This document shows, piece after piece, positions 1 through 7,133 of a stretch of DNA of 40,381 nucleotides. The notes below the pieces were generated by a model. It ran no database searches. It saw only the letters and a list, made by a program, of their open reading frames with translations, and was not told the DNA's origin. The DNA is from Bordetella parapertussis. Lineage in GTDB: Bacteria; Pseudomonadota; Gammaproteobacteria; Burkholderiales; SG8-39. Positions within the stretch are counted from its first letter, which is position 1. The number at the start of each line of letters is the position of its first letter. Both the position numbers and the translations under genes were made by a program. The stretch covers positions 1 through 40,381 of the forward strand of contig CAMAWC010000031.1 of the NCBI GenBank assembly GCA_945861875.1, given 5' to 3'.

Positions 1-219
1 ATAGGTGAAGTGTTGAAGCGGCCAGAGAGCGGGGATTTGCCCCCGACACCGCGTCGGGCTGGAACGGTTGAAGTCTGGAGCCACCTTGTGGTCGCCGATG
101 GTGTGGAGCTCACCCTTGAGCCAGGGCGTGCGGGGTTGACCCCTGAGCAGGTGAGGGCGTTTTTCCGGGGAGTGACGAAGTTGTACGAACAATTACACGA
201 GAGCGAGGAAAAAAAATGA
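1..219 (+). CDS. C-terminal part of a small protein coupled to the VIT-VWA gene
   Basis: The reading frame is open at the left edge, so this may be the end of a longer protein; the first possible start inside the window is GTG at 10. Its last four bases (ATGA, 216-219) overlap the start of the VIT-VWA gene, so the two are probably translationally coupled. The visible part contains VWSHLVVADGVELTLE followed by a helical, charged C-terminus ending in EEKK. The pattern of an aromatic-rich strand leading to DGVEL is reminiscent of the C-terminal tail of some MerR-type regulators, but no DNA-binding domain is visible in the window, so this is only a guess. Confidence 0.5.
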   Translation: MGEVLKRPESGDLPPTPRRAGTVEVWSHLVVADGVELTLEPGRAGLTPEQVRAFFRGVTKLYEQLHESEEKK

Positions 220-2597
220 ACAAGCTGGCATGTGCGTTGACGGGTGTGGCGGGCGAGCGGGTTGCCCTGTGTGACGTTGCCGTATCGGCCGTCCTGCAGG
301 ACCTGCTCTCAGAGGTGACCGTTGCCCAGACCTACCGCAACGATGAAAAGGTCAACATCGAGGCCGTCTATACCTTCCCCCTGCCCCTTGATGCAGTACT
401 GCTTGAACTTGAGGTGGAAATCGGCGGGCGCATGCTCAAAGGCGTGGTGGTCGAGAAAAAAGCCGCCGAGGAGCAGTACGAGGACGCGGTCGCATCAGGC
501 GATGCGGCGGTGATGCTCGAATTGATCGAGCCGGGTCTTTACACCCTGAATGTCGGCAATCTTCTGCCCGCAGAGACGGCAAAGATCACATTTCGTTACG
601 CGATGCTTTACCGTTGGTCGGGAGACAGGTTGCGGTTCTTTTTGCCGACAACGATTGCCCCACGCTTTGGCGATTCTCCCCATGCGCCACATCGGGCGCC
701 CGAGTCCTCACTTACCGTGGAAAACGAGTTCTCGCTCCGGGTCGAGGTGTCGGGAAGTTTGTCCGACGCCCAGTTTGTCTGCCCGTCCCACACGGTGACG
801 CTGACGCGATCCGAGGACAAGGCCCTGATCAGTTTCGCGCAGGCGAAGGTGGTCATGGACCGTGATTTTGTTCTGAACGTGAAGGCGCCGCAGACAAAGC
901 GCAGTTTCGCGCTTTGCGGTGCGGATGGCGAGGGCACGTCGGCAGTGGCGAGTTTTCAGCCGTTTTTCCCCGGACTCAGGCAGCCTCGTCCCCTTAACCT
1001 GGCTGTCGTGATCGATTGTTCAGGATCGATGGCGGGGGATTCCATGGAGCAGGCCAAGCGGGCGATCGAAGGCATTCTTGGTGCGCTACAACCGAACGAT
1101 TGCGTGACGCTGGTCGCGTTTGGCAACACGACGAAAGCGTTTTCGCAAGAACCGCTCCCTTGTACCAAGGCCAACCTCGTGAAGGCCACGCGGTTCGCGA
1201 AGGCGCTCGAAGCGAACATGGGCGGTACCGAAATTGGCGGGGCACTGCAATGCGCCTACGCAACCGTGGGTGGCGCTGAGGCTGCAGACATTTTTCTGAT
1301 CACCGATGGGGAAGTGTCGGACTGGGCACCCGTGGTCAAAGCGGCATCACAGTCAGGGCATCGCATATTTACAGTCGGGGTGGGTAGTGCCGTGTCGGAG
1401 GCATTCGTGCGCGGACTGGCGGCCGGCACCGGAGGCGAGTGCGAACTCGTTTCACCACAAGAAGGTATGGCAGACCAGGTCGTCCGGCACTTTGAGCGTA
1501 TGCGCGCTCCGCGCGCAAAGCGGGTCTCGGTGCACTGGCCCGAGGGCGCCACTGATCTGGCACCAACCAACATTGGCGCGGTTTTCGAAGGGGACACGGT
1601 GATCGCCTCGGCACGATTTGCCCAGCCATCGATCACCGGGCTTGTTGCGCTTGAAGTCGAAACAGAAACGGGCGAAGTGGTCCGCCATGAATTACCGATC
1701 GCGACGGCGTTGCTGGGTGAAACGCAAGGCAGTATGTCGACGGTGGCGAGGCTCGCCGCGTCTTTCAGGCTCAAGGCATTGGGGGCGAAGGCGGGCCTTG
1801 AGGCGGCGCTTCTATATCGTCTGGTGAGCCCTTGGACCAATTGGCTCGTTATTGCCGAGAGACCCGAGGGCGAACAAGCACAGGATATTCCCGCCCTGCG
1901 CAAGGTGCCGCAGACGCTGTCGGCAGGTTGGGGTGGGGTAGGAAAGGTGCTAGCCGCTAGCAGTGTTAGCTATTGTGAGTTGGACGCCATGCCGGCAGTG
2001 ATGCGCAAGAGCCGTGCATCGGCCATTGAGGCGTTGCACCAAAGCGGGATGCCGATATTCGGCGCCCCGTCTTTCCTGCGCAAACAGGTTGACGAAAAAC
2101 CATTGCACCCGCTACTCACCTTAATCGAAAATGATCCCTCACGGTTGGAACCGAGGCGCGTGCTTGAATTGTTGAAAGAGGCGGGTCTTGAGGCTGAATT
2201 CCGCGACCTTTTCCGTCATGCCGCCGATCTGGAGCTCAACGTAGACGTGATTGCTGCGATTGTCCTCGCTAGAATCGTCAGCGGACTATTTGGTATGCAC
2301 CCGCCCGCCGAAACACAGAACGCCCTCGCTGCGTTGCAGGACTACGCGAAGCAGGCGACGGAGGTTCTTCGGGCGATGGGACACCACGGAAATGCTCTGG
2401 CAAAAGCGACCAAAGGTGACATCGTGCGCGAAATTCTTGCGCCAAAGCAAGCACGGGCCGTGGAGGAGACACTTGAGCAGCTTGACAAGTTTCGCGATCT
2501 GCTCGTGCACTTGCATGATTCCGTAGGGAAAATGAGTGAGCGAATTGAGAAATTCCAAGCTGCGCGCGCCCGATCCGCAGGCGGACTTGTCGCATAG
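216..2597 (+). CDS. VIT and von Willebrand factor A domain protein
   Basis: 793 residues with no signal peptide and no obvious membrane segment, so probably cytoplasmic. The first ~180 residues form a VIT domain (vault / inter-alpha-trypsin inhibitor type), with the typical YTFPLP strand and the VVEKKAAEEQYEDA helix. The VWA domain follows, with a complete MIDAS metal site: DCSGS (D267, S269, S271), the Thr of GGTEIGGAL and the Asp of ITDGEVSD. The C-terminal ~300 residues are helical, end in a likely coiled coil (LDKFRDLLVHLHDSVGKMSERIEKF) and match no domain I recognise. VIT-VWA proteins are generally thought to mediate metal-dependent protein contacts; the bacterial role is unclear. The ATG overlaps the upstream stop as ATGA. 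Confidence 0.88.
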   Translation: MNKLACALTGVAGERVALCDVAVSAVLQDLLSEVTVAQTYRNDEKVNIEAVYTFPLPLDAVLLELEVEIGGRMLKGVVVEKKAAEEQYEDAVASGDAAVMLELIEPGLYTLNVGNLLPAETAKITFRYAMLYRWSGDRLRFFLPTTIAPRFGDSPHAPHRAPESSLTVENEFSLRVEVSGSLSDAQFVCPSHTVTLTRSEDKALISFAQAKVVMDRDFVLNVKAPQTKRSFALCGADGEGTSAVASFQPFFPGLRQPRPLNLAVVIDCSGSMAGDSMEQAKRAIEGILGALQPNDCVTLVAFGNTTKAFSQEPLPCTKANLVKATRFAKALEANMGGTEIGGALQCAYATVGGAEAADIFLITDGEVSDWAPVVKAASQSGHRIFTVGVGSAVSEAFVRGLAAGTGGECELVSPQEGMADQVVRHFERMRAPRAKRVSVHWPEGATDLAPTNIGAVFEGDTVIASARFAQPSITGLVALEVETETGEVVRHELPIATALLGETQGSMSTVARLAASFRLKALGAKAGLEAALLYRLVSPWTNWLVIAERPEGEQAQDIPALRKVPQTLSAGWGGVGKVLAASSVSYCELDAMPAVMRKSRASAIEALHQSGMPIFGAPSFLRKQVDEKPLHPLLTLIENDPSRLEPRRVLELLKEAGLEAEFRDLFRHAADLELNVDVIAAIVLARIVSGLFGMHPPAETQNALAALQDYAKQATEVLRAMGHHGNALAKATKGDIVREILAPKQARAVEETLEQLDKFRDLLVHLHDSVGKMSERIEKFQAARARSAGGLVA

Positions 2598-2673
2598 CAA
2601 CCGGCACGGCTTTCCCTATGTAGGCCATCCGCTACATGACCAAGCTGTATCGCTCCAGGGATTGATCCTTTGA

Positions 2674-2697
2674 GTTACCAGCATACTTGCTGGCAAC
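2674..2697. repeat. 10-bp inverted repeat (hairpin) in the intergenic region
   Basis: GTTACCAGCA and TGCTGGCAAC flank a 4-base TACT loop; nine of ten positions pair. No T-run follows on either strand, so it is not a standard terminator. It could be an operator or part of a decayed mobile element. Confidence 0.5.
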
Positions 2698-3056
2698 TAG
2701 TTTAGCCTTCTCGGGCCTGCTTGCAGCCGTAACATGACTCCCTTTCCGCCAGTCAGTCTGTCGAACTTGTCTCTGTTGTGCCCTGGCGAGAAATTCTCCC
2801 GGCATAACGCGCGGTTGCTGCACCAAACCTGCGGTCTGGACACAATTCTCCGGGCTTAACCGCTACCCCTATGCTTGTGCTGACCATCGGAACAGAAGCA
2901 TCCCCGGAACTGTAGTCGACCCTGCCATGTGGTTGGTCTTAATTAGCAACTAAATTTGAAAACCAAACTTTTGTCTAATGCACCGAATCGTCCTTTCAAG
3001 TAGCGTGGGGTCGCTGGGAGATGTCCCGAGTTTCACCTATAAATCGGGCGAATCTG

Positions 3057-3086
3057 TTCAAAAAAGCGGGGCCACTTCTGTATATT
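3057..3086 (+). promoter_or_regulatory. Predicted sigma-70 promoter for the 3130-3756 gene
   Basis: A -35-like TTCAAA (3057-3062) and a -10-like TATATT (3081-3086) are 18 bases apart in an AT-rich tract. The gene's AGGA ribosome site lies at 3120-3123, six bases before ATG 3130. Prediction by eye from consensus only. Confidence 0.4.
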
Positions 3087-3129
3087 GCTAAAACATGCCC
3101 GATAAAAAGCCTTCCTGCCAGGATGCACT

Positions 3130-3756
3130 ATGCCTTTTCAGAACCGCGTTGACCCCTGGGGCCAGCTAAGGGCCGTGCCCGCGCGCGGATCGCTCATGGG
3201 CAACCGAGGCATTCTTCACAACGGGGCGCACCAGATCGTCCGGGCTTGGGCTGGCAAGTCATGGGTAACTTGCGCGCTGTCGCACAACGATGTCCAGCGA
3301 ACGGTTTTCAGCGAGGGGTCGTACTCCGAGCTCTTCTTTCTTGACGAAGTGACAGCATTTTCAGCCGGACACAGGCCATGCAACACCTACCGAAAGGCGA
3401 GGTACGCCGAGTTCAAAACCGCCTGGGTGCGTGTCAATCGTCCCGACGCGAAGGCGGGAAATATGCCGGTGACCGAGATCGACAAAGTACTGCATACGGA
3501 GCGCGCGATCGCCGGCGGTGGCAAGGTAAAGTTTGTCGCTGCACTGAACACGCTGCCGCCTGGTACGCTATTTGAGCAAGAAGGCGAGGCGTTTCTGGTC
3601 TGGAAGGGAAGGGTTCATCGCTGGTCGTTCGACGGGTACAACCGGTCGCCGCTGCAGATAGGGCCCCAGGCAGTCAATGTGCTGACGCCGGCATCCATCG
3701 TGCGTACGTTTCAAAGCGGATTTGATCCGTCTGTGCATGTCTCGGCGGAGCAATAG
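3130..3756 (+). CDS. Conserved protein of unknown function (degenerate Ada-like Cys motif)
   Basis: 208 residues, soluble. The N-terminus has the hallmark DPWGQLRAVPARGSLMGNRG, followed by ELFFLDEVTAFSAGHRPC, which I associate with a widespread family of uncharacterised bacterial proteins. In relatives as I remember them the middle motif reads roughly GHRPCxxCRRxxY, resembling the zinc-binding motif of Ada-type methyl-phosphotriester domains. Here it reads GHRPCNTYRKARY, so the second Cys is replaced by Tyr and a Cys-Cys metal pair cannot form. The C-terminal half (FLVWKGRVHRWSFDGY) also fits the family. The stop is 28 bases before the nuclease-like pseudogene. ATG 3130 is supported by an AGGA at 3120-3123. 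The function is unknown. Confidence 0.7.
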   Translation: MPFQNRVDPWGQLRAVPARGSLMGNRGILHNGAHQIVRAWAGKSWVTCALSHNDVQRTVFSEGSYSELFFLDEVTAFSAGHRPCNTYRKARYAEFKTAWVRVNRPDAKAGNMPVTEIDKVLHTERAIAGGGKVKFVAALNTLPPGTLFEQEGEAFLVWKGRVHRWSFDGYNRSPLQIGPQAVNVLTPASIVRTFQSGFDPSVHVSAEQ

Positions 3757-3784
3757 CTTGTCCCAAAAGAGCCTTGTCACCCGG

Positions 3785-4367
3785 ATGATCGTTAATCTCG
3801 GGATCCACCTTGACGGTCAGCGGGGCTGGCGGGCAGCGAACAGGCTGGGCGAGGTCACGGTTGGGCCAGCTGGGTTGCTTGGGATTCTCGAGTTGCAGCT
3901 TGGACTTTCGCGTGAGAGTGCCAGCGCGGCCGAACGCGTCGTGCAGTTCCGGGATTGCCTGAAGCGCTGCGATGCGGAGAAGCGGTTCTATCACCGCACG
4001 TTCGAGGCGGACGAACTCGGCACTGCGGCCACTCTTTTATTGGCGGGACCTCTGGCACCTTCACGGGTGGAGCGGGGTATTCGGAAACGGCGCTTCCGCG
4101 AAACTGAGGGACATGGGCGCGGTGGAGGTTTTTGCGCGGGAGTCGGTCCACCCCTCAATCGGGGAGCGGTTGTCGGCGGTACGGGAAAACCTGGGGCGCC
4201 GTGCCGCAGCGATCGATGAGGTTCGCTTGCTCGACCCTCTCGAGGTGTTTCCCAAGCGCTGGCAGGAAGTTTTGGCGAAGCTGCCGGTCAAACCCGCTTC
4301 GAGTAACTCGGATTCATGGGAGCCGGCAAAGGGTTTTCTCGGCAAATTGCAGAAGGTGCTGAGTTAG
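3785..4367 (+). pseudogene. Truncated, frameshifted PD-(D/E)XK nuclease family gene (5' end only)
   Basis: From ATG 3785 the frame encodes MIVNLGIHLDGQRGW, then a GEVTVGPAGLLGILELQLGL segment, ERVVQFRDCLKR and FYHRTFEAD. It leaves frame at a T4 run (4035-4038). Removing one T gives TLYWRDLWHLHGW and continues through LEVFPKRWQEVLAKLP to FLGKLQKVLS before a TAG at 4365. This order resembles the N-terminus of long (about 900-residue) RecB/AddB-like proteins annotated as PD-(D/E)XK nuclease family; only about 195 codons remain, without the nuclease core. The stop sits directly against the AT-richer DUF2971 gene, so the 3' part was probably lost through an insertion or deletion. The family call rests on remembered patterns. 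Confidence 0.6.
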
Positions 4368-4369
4368 CG

Positions 4370-5011
4370 ATGATTGTTTACTACTTTACTTCGGCGAAAT
4401 ATGGCATTGAGAACCTTAAGCGCAGGCGGTTAAAAGTATCTGACTTCTCCAATTTAAATGACCCGTTTGAATTGCTTGGGATAGAGATGCGAGATAAGGA
4501 AGTGCGCAAGGCAGTAATTTTCGAGAAGTTAAAAATGTCAAAGAAGTACGGTTTGCTTTGTTTTAGCGAAGACAAATACAACCCTGTCCAATGGGCGCAT
4601 TATGCGGACAAGCATAAAGGAGTTTGTTTAGGGCTCGATATCCCAGAAAAGAAACTACGGAAGGTGAAATATGTGACAGAGCGGCTTGCCCGAGAGACTT
4701 TGAATCAATCAGACCGTAATGAACAATTGCTTACTACAAAATTCAACCACTGGAGCTATGAGCAGGAGCGCAGGCTAATAATAAAGCTAAACGATACTTC
4801 AATAAATGATAGTGGATTGCGTTTTGAATATTTTGGTACAGATATGGCGCTCAAAGAAGTATATATAGGTTGCGAGTCAGATTTGACCTTCAGTGATATT
4901 TCTTCATCCTATAGGAGCGATGATAAAAGCGTCATTGCAAAAATGACTAGACCATCATTTAGGGATTTTCGTATTGTTTGGGATCAGAGCAAGAAGAGTG
5001 TTCGCGCCTAA
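4370..5011 (+). CDS. DUF2971 family protein
   Basis: 213 residues from ATG 4370, two bases after the upstream stop. The longer in-frame start at 4316 lies inside the nuclease-like remnant and is unlikely. Domain hallmarks: YYFTSAKYGIENLKRRRLK and NLNDPFELLG at the N-terminus, then GLLCFSEDKYNPVQWAHYAD and HKGVCLGLDIP, and a later WSYEQERRLI. These are typical of DUF2971, whose biochemical activity is not established. Codon use is clearly AT-rich (many AAA, ATA, TTA) compared with flanking genes, pointing to recent transfer. The TAA stop lies inside a GCCTAAC that looks like one arm of an integron attC site, and the ATG follows the cassette-like boundary almost at once. A defence-related role is possible from the HEPN neighbour but unproven. 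Confidence 0.8.
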   Translation: MIVYYFTSAKYGIENLKRRRLKVSDFSNLNDPFELLGIEMRDKEVRKAVIFEKLKMSKKYGLLCFSEDKYNPVQWAHYADKHKGVCLGLDIPEKKLRKVKYVTERLARETLNQSDRNEQLLTTKFNHWSYEQERRLIIKLNDTSINDSGLRFEYFGTDMALKEVYIGCESDLTFSDISSSYRSDDKSVIAKMTRPSFRDFRIVWDQSKKSVRA

Positions 5012-5048
5012 CAATTCAATCAACTTCGCGTCTTCGGCGCCGGACGCG
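5006..5048 (+). other. attC-like half-site overlapping the DUF2971 stop codon
   Basis: GCCTAAC (5006-5012) fits the RYYYAAC arm of integron attC sites and is followed by AATTCAATCAA, as in many attC left arms. A hairpin with six paired bases (CGCGTC 5027-5032, GACGCG 5043-5048, ten-base loop) lies where the variable terminal stem would be. No matching right arm (GTTRRRY) was found in the following 130 bases, so the site is incomplete or coincidental. Confidence 0.35.
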
Positions 5049-5145
5049 ACAGGGCGCACCGAACCAGAAAGATATCCACAACCTGAGTCATAATAAAGAT
5101 TCAAACAGGGTGGCTCAAAATTCAGTGGAAATCAACACTAAGGTC

Positions 5146-6546
5146 ATGGCATTCACCAACAAACATCTCGATACCCTGAAGAATTGTTATCTGATAAAGC
5201 CCGAAGGGGATAGATGTAAGGGTTTCTATTGCCTCCGTCATGGTGAAGTCACAGAGGTCGACCCTGAGGGGGATGCTGGTCTCGCAGCTATCTATTTCCG
5301 AAAAAAATTGAAGGATGACCTATTCTCTCTGGTGGGCGAAGTGGAAATTGGACTCAAAAAGAACCGTATTACGGGGGCATCCAGTTATTTAGCTGAGGCC
5401 GTAGTTATTCTCAGTATTGCGTATCGCCAAACCCAAAAGGCCATCTCATTAGAGGAAGTGCTCGGCGTTTATGCAGATGTTGAGGCGACGATCTTCGTGG
5501 GGGTTCCAACGATGGCCGTGATCATGTCGGACCCGGCAAACTTCATGGGAGGAGTTCCGGTAGGGCGTTTTATGATCGGAGGGATCGCAAACGTCCAGCA
5601 TCATCGACGCTTCGAAAAACAAGACGCAACTGGCAGGGAAGGCGAGCGAAAAGAATCGCCCAAGGCAGGTGCGTGGATTATGCGAGAGTCGATATCTTGC
5701 CGAGTGATTAGCGCGGCTTTTGATGAATCATTGACTTGCGACGCGAGGGAGCGCTACCTAGGGTGCATAACTACTAATCTATCGAAAGGGTTCAAGTCTG
5801 ATTTTGAGGTGGATCAAAGTATTCCTGCTGCACTTGGTGCCACTGCAATAGATAGCGATGTTCTTTTTGGACTTGAGCATCTTCAGTTCGCGATTGATTT
5901 TGGGACTCTTGGGACGTCTGAATATACGATCGTAAAGGCTGGTGCAGGCCGTTCGATTCCTGACAATTTAGGAGAGATAGGGGAAAAGGACGCTATTTCA
6001 AAACGGTTGATTGCGGACAAGCCTTTTGGCTCCTGCCCTGACATTGATAGGCTGCTTGGAACATATTCGAGATTCCTACTTAGAGCAAAATCGCATGAGA
6101 CTAGCAGTCGGTCAAGTGAAGCATTTATTCACTGTGTCTTTGCTTTAGATCTCGCCTTGGGCGGCACGCAGGACAACACAAAGAACGCAACGCGGCGTTC
6201 AGCAGCGATCTATTCCGGCGCAACCGGGACACCTTTCAAATCAGTTGAAAAAGAACTTCGGGCGCTCTTTGAAGCTCGGAGCAAGTATGTTCATGAGGGA
6301 GTAGAGGTGCCTGAACAGAAATTTGCTCTGTTACTTCAGATATGTGGCATGGTCACGGAATCCCTTCTTCGGTGTCGCCATGCGACACTCGCGAGTCACG
6401 AGCGGTTCATTACGGAATACTGGTATCCGAGACTAGACCTTGTAGTAGCTGCAATGAATGCCGGGGTAGATCTTGGCGGCGCTGTGTTCTATAGCGAGTG
6501 CGGGATCAAGCAACCAGCGAAAGCAGTTTCAAGTGCGCTTCACTGA
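5146..6546 (+). CDS. HEPN-domain protein (ApeA-like), probable RNase
   Basis: 466 residues from ATG 5146; in-frame GTG codons at 5110 and 5125 are alternatives, and none has a strong ribosome site. The N-terminal ~280 residues are of unknown fold. The C-terminal part carries a HEPN domain of the ApeA-like kind: SEAFIHCVFALDLALGG, RRSAAIYSGA, then RSKYVHEG, where R378 and H383 form the R-x4-H catalytic motif of HEPN ribonucleases. ApeA is a known single-gene anti-phage protein that stops phage growth through its HEPN domain; similarity to it is inferred from motifs, not alignment. The gene is less GC-rich than the core genome and stands beside an AT-rich DUF2971 gene and gene debris, a setting typical of defence islands. 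An RNA-targeting abortive-infection role is likely but unproven. Confidence 0.65.
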   Translation: MAFTNKHLDTLKNCYLIKPEGDRCKGFYCLRHGEVTEVDPEGDAGLAAIYFRKKLKDDLFSLVGEVEIGLKKNRITGASSYLAEAVVILSIAYRQTQKAISLEEVLGVYADVEATIFVGVPTMAVIMSDPANFMGGVPVGRFMIGGIANVQHHRRFEKQDATGREGERKESPKAGAWIMRESISCRVISAAFDESLTCDARERYLGCITTNLSKGFKSDFEVDQSIPAALGATAIDSDVLFGLEHLQFAIDFGTLGTSEYTIVKAGAGRSIPDNLGEIGEKDAISKRLIADKPFGSCPDIDRLLGTYSRFLLRAKSHETSSRSSEAFIHCVFALDLALGGTQDNTKNATRRSAAIYSGATGTPFKSVEKELRALFEARSKYVHEGVEVPEQKFALLLQICGMVTESLLRCRHATLASHERFITEYWYPRLDLVVAAMNAGVDLGGAVFYSECGIKQPAKAVSSALH

Positions 6547-6575
6547 GCCTAAGAGGCGGTGTTCGAAATCAAAAC

Positions 6576-6599
6576 CGGGTATGAAATCGGGTACGAAAT
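6576..6599 (+). repeat. Tandem 12-bp direct repeat, two copies
   Basis: CGGGTATGAAAT (6576-6587) is followed at once by CGGGTACGAAAT (6588-6599), differing at one base, in the gap between the HEPN gene and the lipoprotein gene. It may mark the right edge of the accessory segment. No function is evident. Confidence 0.6.
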
Positions 6600-6680
6600 G
6601 GATGTGGAAGATCACACGGCTAGGTTTTGCAAGGCTTGCAGCGGTCAATTGCGGTTCAACGTCTAGGCACGCTACCGGCC

Positions 6681-7103
6681 GTGAATCATCGCGGGGTTTC
6701 CAGTCACTTCCCGGCACTGCTGTTTGTGGCAGTGTGTTCAGGTTGTGCGTCCATCCCGCAGCCCTCCGAGCAATGGCTTACCGGCCGCCATGTCGGCACG
6801 GTGGTGGACGGTGCTTCGGGCAAGCCGCTGCAGGGTGCGCAGGTACGCTTTGTCGCGCATCCAGGGCAACGCGCAACCACCGACGCCGCCGGCCGCTTTG
6901 TTCTGGGGCCGGTGCTGGAAAGCCGTGATCGGATCCGCAATCTGTTCGGTGGCGTCGATGCCGCCGCATGCGTTGATCGCATCGAGGTGGAGCGCGCGGG
7001 CTATTCTCCCGCGGCCATGGACAAGGGTGACAACAAGGTATTCAAGGCGGCGTGCCAGAATGCGGTATTCGAGTACCGGATCTACCTGAATCCGGAAAAA
7101 TAA
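6681..7103 (+). CDS. Small lipoprotein with a carboxypeptidase-regulatory-like beta-sandwich domain
   Basis: From GTG 6681 the product is 140 residues; a TTG at 6627 would add 18. The N-terminus has a hydrophobic stretch FPALLFVAVCSGC, resembling a lipoprotein signal whose +1 Cys follows CSG. This is a slightly irregular lipobox, because a Cys stands where Leu or Val is usual. The mature part has GTVVDGASGKPLQGAQVRF followed by TTDAAGRFVLGP, a pattern typical of carboxypeptidase-regulatory-like domains in envelope proteins. The end (FEYRIYLNPEK) is unremarkable. The Bug receptor starts 30 bases downstream on the same strand and may be co-transcribed. Specific function unknown. Confidence 0.65.
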   Translation: MNHRGVSSHFPALLFVAVCSGCASIPQPSEQWLTGRHVGTVVDGASGKPLQGAQVRFVAHPGQRATTDAAGRFVLGPVLESRDRIRNLFGGVDAAACVDRIEVERAGYSPAAMDKGDNKVFKAACQNAVFEYRIYLNPEK

Positions 7104-7133
7104 AAAACAGGCCATGCACGAGGGAGGAAGATC

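Larger units (their letters stand above)
2598..3129. other. Long intergenic region with no recognisable gene
   Basis: About 530 bases between the VIT-VWA gene and the next coding region. It is less GC-rich than the flanks, especially 2940-3110. A minus-strand open frame of 64 codons at 2632-2826 resembles no family I know and has no convincing start. I see a hairpin (2674-2697) and a plausible promoter for the downstream gene (3057-3086). No tRNA, transposase or CRISPR repeat is visible. It may be remnant DNA from an old insertion. Confidence 0.5.

Noticed and set aside
2632..2826. A 64-codon minus-strand frame, considered as a transposase remnant
   Set aside because: No recognisable transposase motif or terminal inverted repeats; left as unexplained intergenic DNA.
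4316..4369. Longer DUF2971 start at 4316
   Set aside because: The extra 18 residues overlap the nuclease-like remnant and do not belong to the DUF2971 pattern, which begins at MIVYYFTS.
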